The position numbers were made by a program, and so were the translations under genes. Under the pieces are notes generated by a model. The model saw only the letters and a program-made list of their open reading frames with translations. It was not told the DNA's origin and made no database searches. 64,000 bases of DNA. It comes from Halomonas halocynthiae DSM 14573 (GTDB lineage Bacteria; Pseudomonadota; Gammaproteobacteria; Pseudomonadales; Halomonadaceae). Positions 8,445 through 15,805 of the stretch are shown one piece after another. How positions within the stretch are numbered: the first letter of the stretch is position 1; each line of letters opens with the position of its first letter. The DNA is taken from positions 62,001 through 126,000 of the forward strand of contig NZ_AUDZ01000013.1 of assembly GCF_000425725.1 (NCBI RefSeq). The letters run 5' to 3'.

Positions 8445-9671
8445 ATGAAACGCTCCCAGATTAAACGACGCCCCTTGGCTGATACCGTGCTGGCCACACT
8501 GGAACCAGAGGCCAAGGCATACAGGGAACTGGACGGCAGCGGCCTTTACTTCAGGGTGAGGCCCAACGGCTCCAAGTCTTGGGAACTGCGCTATAAGAAG
8601 CCAGACGGCAAGTGGTCGTGGATTGGCCTTGGCGGATATCCAGAGACTAGCGGCAGCTTAGCCCGTGAGAAAGCCGACCAACTTAGGGCAGACGCAGCGA
8701 AGGGAGAGAATCCCATCGTTTCTAAGCGTACAAGAGAAGCCGCAACCCTAGAAGCTGCCAACAGCACCTTTGAAGCGCTGGCGCGAGAGTGGCACACCAA
8801 CAAGCGACAGAATTGGACAGACGGCACAGCTACCCGCGTAATTGGCGCACTGCAAAAGCATGTGTTCCCAAAGTTCGGCAAGCGCCCTTTCACCGACATA
8901 ACGCCGATGGAGTGGCTAGAGTTCCTGCGCAGCCTGGAAAAGACAGGCATCGTTGAGCAAACCAGCCGCATACGCGCTATCTGCCGGGAAGTGTACGACC
9001 TGGCGCTAGTGAGTGGGCGCATCCAGTACAACCCATTGGAGAGCCTGCATAAGCACCTGACCACCCGCCGAGCGGCCAACTATTCCCACGTTAGCCAAGA
9101 CGAACTGCCCGCCCTACTTCGCGCCATTGGCTCTTATCCCCATGCTGAAGATGTACGCCTTGGCCTGATCCTGCTATCACGCCTCGCTGCCCGCCCTTCA
9201 GAGCTAAGGGAAGCCCGCTGGGAAGAGTTCGACCTAGACAAAGCATTGTGGACGATCCCCGCCGAACGGATGAAGCGCCGCCGTGAGCATACTGTTCCGC
9301 TGCCTAAGCAGGCCATTGAAGCCCTTCAGAACCTCCACCAACTGACCGGGTACCAACCCCTTCTATTCCCGGGCCGCAGCGACAAGACAGCGCCACGCTC
9401 CAACACGGTATTCATCATGGCACTACGCCGCCTTGGCTATGAGGGACGCCAGACCGGGCACGGTTTCCGGCATATCGCTAGCACGATCCTGAATGAACAC
9501 GGCTATAACGCTGACCATATAGAGGCCCAGCTATCACACGTTAAAGACGGTGTGGCAGGTGTCTACAACAAAGCGCAATACATCGAACAGCGCCGCGTAA
9601 TGATGCAGTGGTACGCCGATCACCTGGATAACTTGCAGCGCGGCAACGTGGTGGAGATGAAGCGGGCATGA
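8445..9671 (+). CDS. Tyrosine site-specific integrase (P4/CP4-57 type)
   Basis: Phage-type integrase of 408 aa. The ATG at 8445 gives MKRSQIKRRPLADTVLA and is preferred over an in-frame ATG at 8385 that lies within the arm repeats. The N-terminal DUF4102-like domain has GSGLYFRVRPNGSKSWELRY. An SAM-like core-binding domain follows. The catalytic domain shows the first Arg in LAARPSELREARW, HGFRH (HxxR), QLSHV, and the nucleophile in VYNKAQY. It sits next to ssrA, a favoured target of this family, and its last codons overlap the next gene by ATGA. Confidence 0.95.
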   Translation: MKRSQIKRRPLADTVLATLEPEAKAYRELDGSGLYFRVRPNGSKSWELRYKKPDGKWSWIGLGGYPETSGSLAREKADQLRADAAKGENPIVSKRTREAATLEAANSTFEALAREWHTNKRQNWTDGTATRVIGALQKHVFPKFGKRPFTDITPMEWLEFLRSLEKTGIVEQTSRIRAICREVYDLALVSGRIQYNPLESLHKHLTTRRAANYSHVSQDELPALLRAIGSYPHAEDVRLGLILLSRLAARPSELREARWEEFDLDKALWTIPAERMKRRREHTVPLPKQAIEALQNLHQLTGYQPLLFPGRSDKTAPRSNTVFIMALRRLGYEGRQTGHGFRHIASTILNEHGYNADHIEAQLSHVKDGVAGVYNKAQYIEQRRVMMQWYADHLDNLQRGNVVEMKRA

Positions 9672-10231
9672 GCAAGGGCGCTTGGGAAGCTGTTTACTGG
9701 GAGTTGTATAAAGTCCAAAAATGGCCGGGGCAAGCCAGTATTATTGCTGCATACGTGAGCGAGTGGGAAAAGACCGGGAACGCTTTTTATATCGACGCAG
9801 CAATAGCAGCACTCAAAGAGGCGGGTCTTCCGGTAACTCCAACCATTCAAAGTGAGGTAGCGAAAGCAGCACTCAAGCGTCTGGACGATACAGGACGTGG
9901 GGGTGGGCGAAAGGTAGTTAAAAACTCAGTAGTTTTAGACGCGGCATTCAAGCTAATGATGAATCTTGTTTATAAAAAGAGAATGGGCATTGATGCCGCT
10001 GCTAGCAAAGCGGCCATGTACGTACACCAAAAGTACGAGGGGTTTGGAGCAAAAACCTATAAAGCGTCTTACTTGGCCAAGTGTTACACCGAGCAAATTA
10101 GGCCAGAGAGAGAAAAGCAGTTCTTCGCATACCTAGACAGTTATGAACCAGAACACAAAGAACGATGGGATGCAGTAATGCATTTGTTTCCTGACGCCCC
10201 GGATGAACTAATTGGGAATCGGCGCGATTAA
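9668..10231 (+). CDS. Protein of unknown function, coupled to integrase
   Basis: I do not recognise this 187-aa protein. It is soluble and Lys/Ala-rich with no signal peptide or membrane segment. A basic Gly-rich stretch, DTGRGGGRKVV (about 84-94), is followed by a helical half with YKKRMGIDAAASKAA. The start overlaps the integrase stop (ATGA), so the two are co-translated. In satellites this slot often holds accessory cargo or an excision helper; that is positional inference only. Confidence 0.75.
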   Translation: MSKGAWEAVYWELYKVQKWPGQASIIAAYVSEWEKTGNAFYIDAAIAALKEAGLPVTPTIQSEVAKAALKRLDDTGRGGGRKVVKNSVVLDAAFKLMMNLVYKKRMGIDAAASKAAMYVHQKYEGFGAKTYKASYLAKCYTEQIRPEREKQFFAYLDSYEPEHKERWDAVMHLFPDAPDELIGNRRD

Positions 10232-10234
10232 CAA

Positions 10235-10290
10235 GGGAGAAATTGAATTTATTTTTCTCCCCTCACTTACTGAAGCTAGAGGCATAGCTT
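10235..10290. promoter_or_regulatory. Two inverted repeats before the alpA-like gene
   Basis: GGGAGAAA...TTTCTCCC (10235-10261, 8-bp arms) could end the int transcript. AAGCTA-gaggca-TAGCTT (10273-10290) resembles a small operator about 30 bp before the regulator gene. Function is inferred from position. Confidence 0.45.
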
Positions 10291-10320
10291 AGTGAACGTC
10301 ACTCATACAGAGGCGTTCCC

Positions 10321-10545
10321 ATGAATATCGAAGCACTACCTCAAGACCAAAAGTTAATCACCAAGCCCAACCTATGCCGCGCTATGGATATGACCCGTAG
10401 CGGCATCGACAAGCTGCTGAAGAATGATCCCAGCTTTCCCCGCCCGCTAAAGTTCAGCGATAGCCAGCAAGCAACTTGTTACTTCCCCATTGCTGAGGTT
10501 AACGCCTGGCTAGAGGCCAAGCTGGCCGAGCGAGGTGCAGCATAA
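10321..10545 (+). CDS. AlpA-family (MerR-like HTH) regulator
   Basis: A 74-aa DNA-binding protein. Its layout matches the AlpA/Cox-like family: a short winged HTH (LITKPNLCRAMDMTRSGIDK), the FPRPLKF turn, a beta hairpin, and an end of the form FPIAEVNAWLEAKLAER. AlpA proteins activate excision or early genes of P4-like and CP4-57 elements, and here it is followed at once by the immunity-like RNA region. The stop overlaps an ATG at 10545 that opens a long frame through that region. Confidence 0.85.
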   Translation: MNIEALPQDQKLITKPNLCRAMDMTRSGIDKLLKNDPSFPRPLKFSDSQQATCYFPIAEVNAWLEAKLAERGAA

Positions 10546-10632
10546 TGACCTTGCAACGCTTACCAATGCCGTTATATGCTTCAAGGGCTGGCGCAAAATC
10601 GTCAGCCGGGCGTGAGAACCCGAGTTCAAATA

Positions 10633-10667
10633 GGCGCACTAGCGCCCCCATTGACGGCGCTTTTTTA
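10633..10667 (+). terminator. Attenuator-like terminator in the immunity region
   Basis: AGCGCC (10641-10646) can pair with GGCGCT (10656-10661), which is followed by T6: a rho-independent terminator. The same GCGCC can instead pair with GGCGC just upstream (10633-10637). The two hairpins exclude each other, the classic form of an attenuator. It lies between the alpA-like gene and the tiny ORFs. Confidence 0.6.
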
Positions 10668-10671
10668 TTGC

Positions 10672-10790
10672 CCGTCAGTTATGGCGGCTGTGCGTGGGCA
10701 GGCTTCGGCTTGGCCGGTTTCCTATTTGACCGGTTTCTCACCCCGCGTATGGTCGCCACCCAATCCCGTGAGAAGGATCGTGGCGACTCC
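10672..10790 (+). ncRNA. C4/P4-CI-like antisense immunity RNA (candidate)
   Basis: A structured, probably non-coding stretch. The hairpin stem CCGGT/ACCGG displays TCCTATTTGA (10720-10729). This is the exact complement of TCAAATAGGA (10793-10802), the ribosome-binding region of the next gene, and of 9 of its bases at 10626-10634. GTCGCCAC and GTGGCGAC (10752-10759, 10780-10787) form another stem. One antisense loop with two targets, upstream and at a ribosome site, is the architecture of C4 RNA of phages P1/P7 and of the P4 immunity RNA. The long frame through it (from 10545) is read as the cryptic ash-like reading. Boundaries are approximate. Confidence 0.58.
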
Positions 10791-10811
10791 AATCAAATAG
10801 GAGTCACACCG

Positions 10812-11039
10812 ATGAAGCTATTCCCTACCCGAAATCCCGCCGAAAAAGCAGCCGCCCATCGAGCAATGGCTAAAGCCGCCTTATTTGCTGATAGCAGCGC
10901 TAAAACCCGTCTCCGCAAGTACAACCACCACATCGAAAAAGCCCGCGCCCTAGAGGCCGAGCAAGCCCACATTCGTCGCAGCCGTCTGATGCAGGCTTAC
11001 GACACCTTACGCGCTGAAAACGCGGAGGTGAGCCAATGA
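10812..11039 (+). CDS. Small basic helical protein of the element
   Basis: 75 aa, Ala/Arg/Lys/Glu-rich and almost wholly helical (AEKAAAHRAMAKAALFADSS, later KARALEAEQAHIRRSRLMQA). I know no family for it. The ATG at 10812 follows an AATAGGAG ribosome site that the upstream antisense loop can mask. The same frame extends back to 10545, but that part overlaps the structured RNA. It overlaps the next gene by ATGA. Confidence 0.65.
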   Translation: MKLFPTRNPAEKAAAHRAMAKAALFADSSAKTRLRKYNHHIEKARALEAEQAHIRRSRLMQAYDTLRAENAEVSQ

Positions 11040-11284
11040 GCCTATTCAAAATCACCTTCGCCCGCACTGGTCAAGAAACCGTCATTGAAGCCACCGATTG
11101 GCGTGATGCTGTGCGCCAAACTGGCCGTCGTGATGCCTGCTGCATAATTAACGATGCGACCGGCAGCCCCCCAGTAGAGGTGTGGTTTGATGCTGATTCA
11201 CCGCAAGGAATCGGCGCCCAAACTGTAGAGGGCGCACTGGCTGGTGCTGTTGCCTACCTGGATTCTCAGGAGGTGGCCCAATGA
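11036..11284 (+). CDS. Small protein of unknown function
   Basis: 82 aa beginning MSLFKITFARTGQETVIEAT; predicted alpha/beta with a mildly acidic C-terminal half. No family is recognised. It overlaps both neighbours by ATGA, so it is one member of a tightly coupled set of tiny ORFs (10812-11681) between the immunity region and the primase-like gene. Confidence 0.65.
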   Translation: MSLFKITFARTGQETVIEATDWRDAVRQTGRRDACCIINDATGSPPVEVWFDADSPQGIGAQTVEGALAGAVAYLDSQEVAQ

Positions 11285-11457
11285 TGCCCATAGCCATTAA
11301 CTGCGACCTACGCACCCGAACCATTCGCTTCCAGTTCACTAACCCGGATCGCTTCTTAACAGCCGAGCAGGCGCTTGCTAGCGGTTTAGTCAATCACCTT
11401 GAGTTCGAGGAGATGCAGCGCGAAGCCCAGGCATTTAGCAAGGAGACTGGCCTATGA
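11281..11457 (+). CDS. 58-aa protein of the element
   Basis: Reading from ATG 11281 gives 58 residues starting MMPIAINCDLRTRTIRFQF and ending AFSKETGL before TGA at 11455. It overlaps the previous stop and the next start by ATGA at both ends. That coupling, not similarity, is the main evidence that it is real. No family is recognised. Confidence 0.6.
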   Translation: MMPIAINCDLRTRTIRFQFTNPDRFLTAEQALASGLVNHLEFEEMQREAQAFSKETGL

Positions 11458-11681
11458 CTCCTACCGACCAAAACTACCTAGCCCGCGCTGCCCTTTCTGG
11501 TGACGCCCGGCATATGACCCGGTGCGCGACCATTCTTGATGGCGTGGCCGAGCTTCTAATAGATCCAAGCATTGACGGTATTCGCCGGGAAGCCCTGATT
11601 GAAACCTTACGCCTAACCGCTGAGGTATTGGACGAACGTGCCGCTTGGTTGAGCGAGGAGGGGCTATGCAGAGCGCAATAA
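11454..11681 (+). CDS. Small helical protein of the element
   Basis: 75 aa, helical, beginning MTPTDQNYLARAALSGDARH, with LRLTAEVLDERAAWLSEEGL near the end. Unrecognised. It overlaps the previous gene by ATGA and the next one by about 16 bp; the next gene's GAGGAGGGG ribosome site lies inside it. Confidence 0.62.
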   Translation: MTPTDQNYLARAALSGDARHMTRCATILDGVAELLIDPSIDGIRREALIETLRLTAEVLDERAAWLSEEGLCRAQ

Positions 11682-12172
11682 AAACGCCCGACCGAAGCCG
11701 AGCGCATAAAAGTACTGTTCAAGCCAATAATAGCACCCGCCCGGACGTTTACGCCATCTTGGATCGACTCGACAAGGTGAAAGAAAACGGGCCGGGGCGT
11801 TGGCTGGCGTGCTGCCCGGCACACCAAGACCGCTCGCCTAGTCTGGCGGTGCGTGAAACCTCAGACGGCACCATCCTGATGAAGTGCTTCGCAGGATGCC
11901 CAACGGGGGACGTGCTAGCCGCTATCGGCCTGGAGCTTAAAGACCTGTTTCCTGAGCGTGATAACGACGCATACACCACTAGCAAGCGCCCTGGGGAGCG
12001 TTGGGTTCCCCGTGACGTATTGGCAGCGGTAGCGCGTGAAGCCCTGATTGCGCTGTTAGCGGCTGAGGCTGTGCATAGCGGGACGCTGTTATCTGATGAC
12101 GACCGCAACCGCTTGGCGGTGGCTGCTGGCCGTCTGAGGGCTGCCGCAAAGGAGGTGGGCGCTCATGTTTAA
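11666..12172 (+). CDS. CHC2 zinc-finger (primase-like) protein
   Basis: 168 aa. Its central segment matches the CHC2 zinc-binding domain of DnaG-type primases: GRWLACCPAHQDRSPSLAV (two Cys and a His), then TILMKCFAGCPTGDVLAAIG (two more Cys). The TOPRIM catalytic core is missing, so alone it can bind template but not polymerise. The ATG at 11666 with a strong GAGGAGGGG site is preferred to an ATG at 11645. It overlaps the DUF3987 gene, so the two probably form one replication unit. Confidence 0.85.
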   Translation: MQSAIKTPDRSRAHKSTVQANNSTRPDVYAILDRLDKVKENGPGRWLACCPAHQDRSPSLAVRETSDGTILMKCFAGCPTGDVLAAIGLELKDLFPERDNDAYTTSKRPGERWVPRDVLAAVAREALIALLAAEAVHSGTLLSDDDRNRLAVAAGRLRAAAKEVGAHV

Positions 12173-13670
12173 CGCGGCTGAAAACTGGCTAGACCAGCAA
12201 GTCGATAAGGTGACGCCCCCGAGGGCGTTACCGCAAAGCCTCCCCGAAGTGCCGAGCTTTCAACCGGAAATGTTGCCGGAAGAGCTGCGCGACTATGTGC
12301 TCGACGTTGCCCAACGTATCCAGTGCCCGCCGGAATACTGTGCAGTATCGGCGCTAGCCCTGTTAGCTGGCTTGGTAGGCCATAAAGTGCGTATGCGCCC
12401 GAAGCAGCATGATGACTGGGAAATTGTCATTGTGCTGTGGGCGGTGCTGGTGGGCGACCCTTCAGCAATGAAAACCCCGGCAATCAAGGCAATGCGCTTT
12501 GCTATTGACGCCATTGAAGCGGAAGCAAGGAGAGAGCACGAAAAGGGCGTTAAGGCTTACAAGGAAGAGATTGAGCTGTTCGAGATCGCTAAAGCAGCGG
12601 TTAAGAAAAAGGCTAAGGATCAGGCCGCCAAAGGCGAAATGGATGCAGCCAAAGAGACCTTGGGGAGTATCAAGGAGCCTGAGTCCCCCGGGCCTGCTGA
12701 GCGCTACATTCTGAATGATGCAACAGTGGAAAAAGCGGGCGAACTGATGAACCAGTTTGATCACCACTTAACCATCTTACGGGATGAACTGGCGGGCCTG
12801 CTGGCAAAACTTCAGCAAGAAGAGAACGCCGCTGAACGCGCCTTCTACCTAGAGTGTTTCAATGGTGATTCACGATTCACTTATGACCGCATTGGCCGGG
12901 GAACGGTGGCTATTGAACGGTGCGCCTTAAACATCATTGGCGGCATTCAGCCAAGCAAGCTAGCGCCTATCGTGCGAGGCGCTAAGGGGACAGTTAACGA
13001 TGGTTTGATACAGCGTTTCCAACTGGCTGTTTGGCCAGACGGCAAGTCTTCTTGGAAGTGGATCGACCGCAAACCTGACCCTAAAGCCAAAGAGCGTTTT
13101 TCCCAGGTCTTTTACCGCCTGCACTCGCTGGAGCTAGGTGTTGATGATGATGGAACCCCGCCCGCGTGGCGCTTCACTGCCGACGCCCAGGCGTTGTTCA
13201 TTGAGTGGATGACAGAGATCAACGTCGAGTGCCGTTCCGGCAACATTTCCCCACTAATGGCTGAACACTTGCTAAAGATGCCCAAGACGGTGGGTAGCTT
13301 GGCGCTGCTGTTCGCCGTGATAGATGGGGAGCAAGGCAGCGTGGGCAAGACCTCTACCGCAAGAGCCCTTGAGTGGGCCGACTTCCTGCGCACTCATGCC
13401 GAACGTTTGTATAGCGCAGCCACCAACAGTGGCATCCAAGGTGCCAAGTTGATTTTGAAGCGCCGCCAGAAGCTGCCTCACCCGTTCAAGGTGAAGCAGG
13501 TACAGCAACGCGGCTGGCAAGGGTTGGACACGACCGAGGCCGTGCAAGGGGCATTAGATGTACTTGTTGAACATGGCTATCTGACTGAAATGGAGGTGCC
13601 GACAACCGGAAGACCACGCATCGACTTCTATTGGCATTCGGAGTACGTGCCGAATCAGGAGGGCGAGTAA
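12165..13670 (+). CDS. DUF3987 (YfjI-like) P-loop replication protein
   Basis: 501 aa with the DUF3987 layout: an N-terminal PEEL...CPPEYCAVSALALLAG segment, a Walker-A-like GDPSAMKT (97-104), a charged helical insert with many Lys/Glu (about 125-175), and a Walker-B-like TILRDELAGLLAKLQ (about 205-219). The family is common in satellites and prophages beside primase domains and is thought to act as a helicase-like replication protein. The coupling to the CHC2 gene supports that. The P-loop departs from GxxxxGKT, so ATPase activity is uncertain. Confidence 0.85.
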   Translation: MFNAAENWLDQQVDKVTPPRALPQSLPEVPSFQPEMLPEELRDYVLDVAQRIQCPPEYCAVSALALLAGLVGHKVRMRPKQHDDWEIVIVLWAVLVGDPSAMKTPAIKAMRFAIDAIEAEARREHEKGVKAYKEEIELFEIAKAAVKKKAKDQAAKGEMDAAKETLGSIKEPESPGPAERYILNDATVEKAGELMNQFDHHLTILRDELAGLLAKLQQEENAAERAFYLECFNGDSRFTYDRIGRGTVAIERCALNIIGGIQPSKLAPIVRGAKGTVNDGLIQRFQLAVWPDGKSSWKWIDRKPDPKAKERFSQVFYRLHSLELGVDDDGTPPAWRFTADAQALFIEWMTEINVECRSGNISPLMAEHLLKMPKTVGSLALLFAVIDGEQGSVGKTSTARALEWADFLRTHAERLYSAATNSGIQGAKLILKRRQKLPHPFKVKQVQQRGWQGLDTTEAVQGALDVLVEHGYLTEMEVPTTGRPRIDFYWHSEYVPNQEGE

Positions 13671-14050
13671 TGGGACGCTGGCTTGAAAAAATAGAAAAAG
13701 GGGATAGTGACACCCCCCGTAAACCACCTAAAAGCCCTTTAGGGGCTTTAGGGGGGGAGGTAGATGGGCCTTTTTCAGAAAAAAACGAAGATAACCACCC
13801 GGTAACGTCTACCGATTGGCTGGAATGGATCGCTGAACGCTGCCCACTGGTGCCGGAAGATTACCGCCATGTGGCCACTGGCCTTCTACGCCTTCACCCA
13901 CGAATGCAGCAACGCTTGGCTGAGCGCTATGTAGAAGAGTGGCGCGCCGCTGCCGACGATGAACCCACGTACCACAAACGCGATAACGCTGGCCGCCGCG
14001 CCGCTAACCTAATCATTACACGCCTAAAGAGAGGTGCCGAGCATGTCTGA
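13670..14050 (+). CDS. Protein of unknown function
   Basis: 126 aa. The first third is low-complexity and charged (EKGDSDTPRKPPKSPLGALG). The rest is helical with RHVATGLLRLHPRMQQRLAE and ends ARR-type basic. TAATG couples it to the DUF3987 gene, and that junction decides the start at 13670 over an earlier in-frame ATG. It may be a replication accessory or DNA-binding protein; no family is recognised. Confidence 0.7.
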   Translation: MGRWLEKIEKGDSDTPRKPPKSPLGALGGEVDGPFSEKNEDNHPVTSTDWLEWIAERCPLVPEDYRHVATGLLRLHPRMQQRLAERYVEEWRAAADDEPTYHKRDNAGRRAANLIITRLKRGAEHV

Positions 14051-14621
14051 AGTGACCATTGAGCAACTGCAAGCCGATAACGAAAGCCTTACCGCCGAAC
14101 TGGAAAAGGTGAAAGCCAAAAATGCCGAGCTATTGGGTAAAGTAAAAAAGGCCCAACAGGGTAGCGGTGAATACTCTGAACGCCTGGAAGCCCTAGAGGC
14201 CGAAAACCAGAGCCTTAAATCAGAGCTTCGCGCCTTTACCTTCGACGCCCCGGTTAATGCTGTGTTTAAGGAAGTCAGCGGCGCTGGCTCTATCTTCAGA
14301 GAGTCGTTTGAGAAGCACTTCAGCATTATTCAGGATGAATACGAGGGCCGTTTCTGGATCCACGACAAAGACGGCAATCCCGTTTATAAAACGGTGCAGC
14401 AAGGCAAATACGGCAACCGCGAGGAGCCGCGAGAGCTAACGTTCAATGATATTCGTGACGTTATTCAGGATCACAGCTTAGCGGAACTGGATTTTTTCCT
14501 TCCCAAGCCTAAAGGCGGTGGCGCGCTTGGTAATGATGGCCGTCATTATTCCCGCCCCGCTCCTGCTGCTGACAAGCCGAAAGAAGGATCGGATAACGTG
14601 CCAACCTTTGGTATGCGGTGA
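14043..14621 (+). CDS. Coiled-coil protein before capsid (candidate scaffold)
   Basis: 192 aa. Residues about 3-65 form a clear heptad coiled coil (IEQLQADNESLTAELEKVKA, then LEALEAENQSLKSEL). A compact domain follows (FDAPVNAVFKEVSGAGSIFR, EYEGRFWIHDKDGNPVYK), and the tail is Pro/Gly-rich and basic. The ATG at 14043 is chosen over a GTG at 14034. Its place directly before the capsid gene and its coiled coil suggest a scaffold or head-size protein, but no family match was recognised. Confidence 0.7.
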   Translation: MSEVTIEQLQADNESLTAELEKVKAKNAELLGKVKKAQQGSGEYSERLEALEAENQSLKSELRAFTFDAPVNAVFKEVSGAGSIFRESFEKHFSIIQDEYEGRFWIHDKDGNPVYKTVQQGKYGNREEPRELTFNDIRDVIQDHSLAELDFFLPKPKGGGALGNDGRHYSRPAPAADKPKEGSDNVPTFGMR

Positions 14622-14635
14622 TATAGTAAACGGGT

Positions 14636-14739
14636 GGCCCTAATGGGGCTGCCCTTCTCGCCCTAATGGGGCAAAGCCCACTAACCGCTTAGCGTTAGTA
14701 ACTTAGCCCTGATGGGGCACCCTCCAAGACTAATGGTCT
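14636..14739 (+). repeat. Array of small TAAT-loop hairpins before the capsid gene
   Basis: Four mini inverted repeats share a TAAT/TGAT loop: GCCC-TAAT-GGGGC at 14637 and 14660, GCCC-TGAT-GGGGC at 14706, and AGAC-TAAT-GGTCT at 14727. A fifth, CTAACCGC...GCGTTAG (14681-14697), lies between them. All fall within about 100 bp of untranslated sequence. They could be protein-binding RNA or DNA elements (translational control, packaging recognition) or weak terminators; nothing decides between these. Confidence 0.6.
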
Positions 14740-14775
14740 GTGAGAATCACTTAACCCATATTTTATGGTGATTCC

Positions 14776-15765
14776 ATGGCTACTGTACGCCTAACCGATA
14801 TTATTGAACCCGCCGTTTTTACTGGCTACACGCTGCAAGAAACCATGCAAAAAACCGCCCTGGTGCGTGCTGGTGTTGCAGTCCGAAACAATGTGATTGC
14901 CGAGCAGCTTAAAGCAGGCTCCCATAGCTTCACCGTGCCTTTCTGGCGTGACCTGGAAGACGATGAAGCCAACATTGTTAACGATGACCCGGATATTCAC
15001 TCCACCCCCAAGAAGATTGGCAGCGGTAAGCAGATGGTGCGAAAAAGCTATCTACACCAAAGCTGGTCTGCCATGAACCTAGCGTCTGAAATCGCCGGGG
15101 ATGACGCCCTAGCGAAGATTCAGAGCCGTGTGGTGGCCTACTGGGATCGACAGCTTCAAAAGCGCTTGGTGGCGTCTTTGCGCGGCATCATGGCCGACAA
15201 TATCGCCAACTTTGAGGGTGATATGGTGTTGGATATTAGCGCCGAGACCGGTGCTACTGGTGTGTTTGGTGCTGAAGCGGTGATTGATGCCACTGGCACC
15301 CTTGGTGACTCGATGAGCAGCCTAGTCTCTATCGCCATGCACAGCGACATTTACCGCCGCGCCCTCAAGAATGACCTGATTGAGTTTATCCCCGATTCCC
15401 AAGGCGGAACGATTGCCACCTTCCGAGGCTTGGCGACCGTAGTTGATGACGGCTTACCAGTAAACGAAGGCGCTTACACCTGCGCGCTGTTTGGTGCTGG
15501 TGCCGTGGGCTATGGCGCTGCTGAGCCGAGCATTGCTGATGGTACGGAAGTTGAAAATCTACCGTCTGCTGGTCGTGGTGGCGGTCAACAAATCCTGCAC
15601 AGCCGCATGAACATGGGTATGCACCCTGCTGGCTTTACGTGGGTGGAAGATACCGTTGCCGACGAATCCCCCAGCCTTTCCGAGCTAGCCCTTCCCGCCA
15701 ATTGGAGCCGCGTGGTAGAGCGTAAGGCCGTACCCCTGGTCTTCCTTATCGCCCGCGCTGAGTAA
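14776..15765 (+). CDS. Major capsid protein
   Basis: 329 aa. The pattern is that of phage major heads of the gp13-like HK97-fold group: an N-terminal TDIIEPAVFTGYTLQETMQK, a conserved FTVPFWRDLEDDEANI, SYLHQSWSAMNLASEIAGDD, and a hydrophobic C-terminus with HPAGFTWVE. Membership of that Pfam family is from memory and medium-sure; capsid identity is surer because terminase genes follow directly. It has its own GGTGATTCC ribosome site after the hairpin array. No protease or portal gene is near, and no cleavable N-terminal delta domain is evident. Confidence 0.85.
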   Translation: MATVRLTDIIEPAVFTGYTLQETMQKTALVRAGVAVRNNVIAEQLKAGSHSFTVPFWRDLEDDEANIVNDDPDIHSTPKKIGSGKQMVRKSYLHQSWSAMNLASEIAGDDALAKIQSRVVAYWDRQLQKRLVASLRGIMADNIANFEGDMVLDISAETGATGVFGAEAVIDATGTLGDSMSSLVSIAMHSDIYRRALKNDLIEFIPDSQGGTIATFRGLATVVDDGLPVNEGAYTCALFGAGAVGYGAAEPSIADGTEVENLPSAGRGGGQQILHSRMNMGMHPAGFTWVEDTVADESPSLSELALPANWSRVVERKAVPLVFLIARAE

Positions 15766-15773
15766 CCGACCTT

Positions 15774-15789
15774 GGCCCCTACGGGGGCC
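15774..15789 (+). terminator. Hairpin between capsid and small terminase
   Basis: GGCCCC-tac-GGGGCC is a 6-bp GC stem in the 40-bp gap, with no T tract. It is more likely an attenuating or mRNA-stabilising hairpin that keeps capsid transcript above terminase transcript. Confidence 0.4.
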
Positions 15790-15805
15790 ATTTAGGAGGC
15801 AAGAT

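Noticed and set aside
10545-10811. In-frame 89-codon extension of the gene at 10812
   Set aside because: The DNA is dominated by hairpins, a terminator and antisense matches. It is better read as a regulatory RNA region, although an ash-like translated frame cannot be excluded.
14636-14739. CRISPR-like array
   Set aside because: The repeats are 13-bp hairpins with irregular short gaps, and there are no cas genes.
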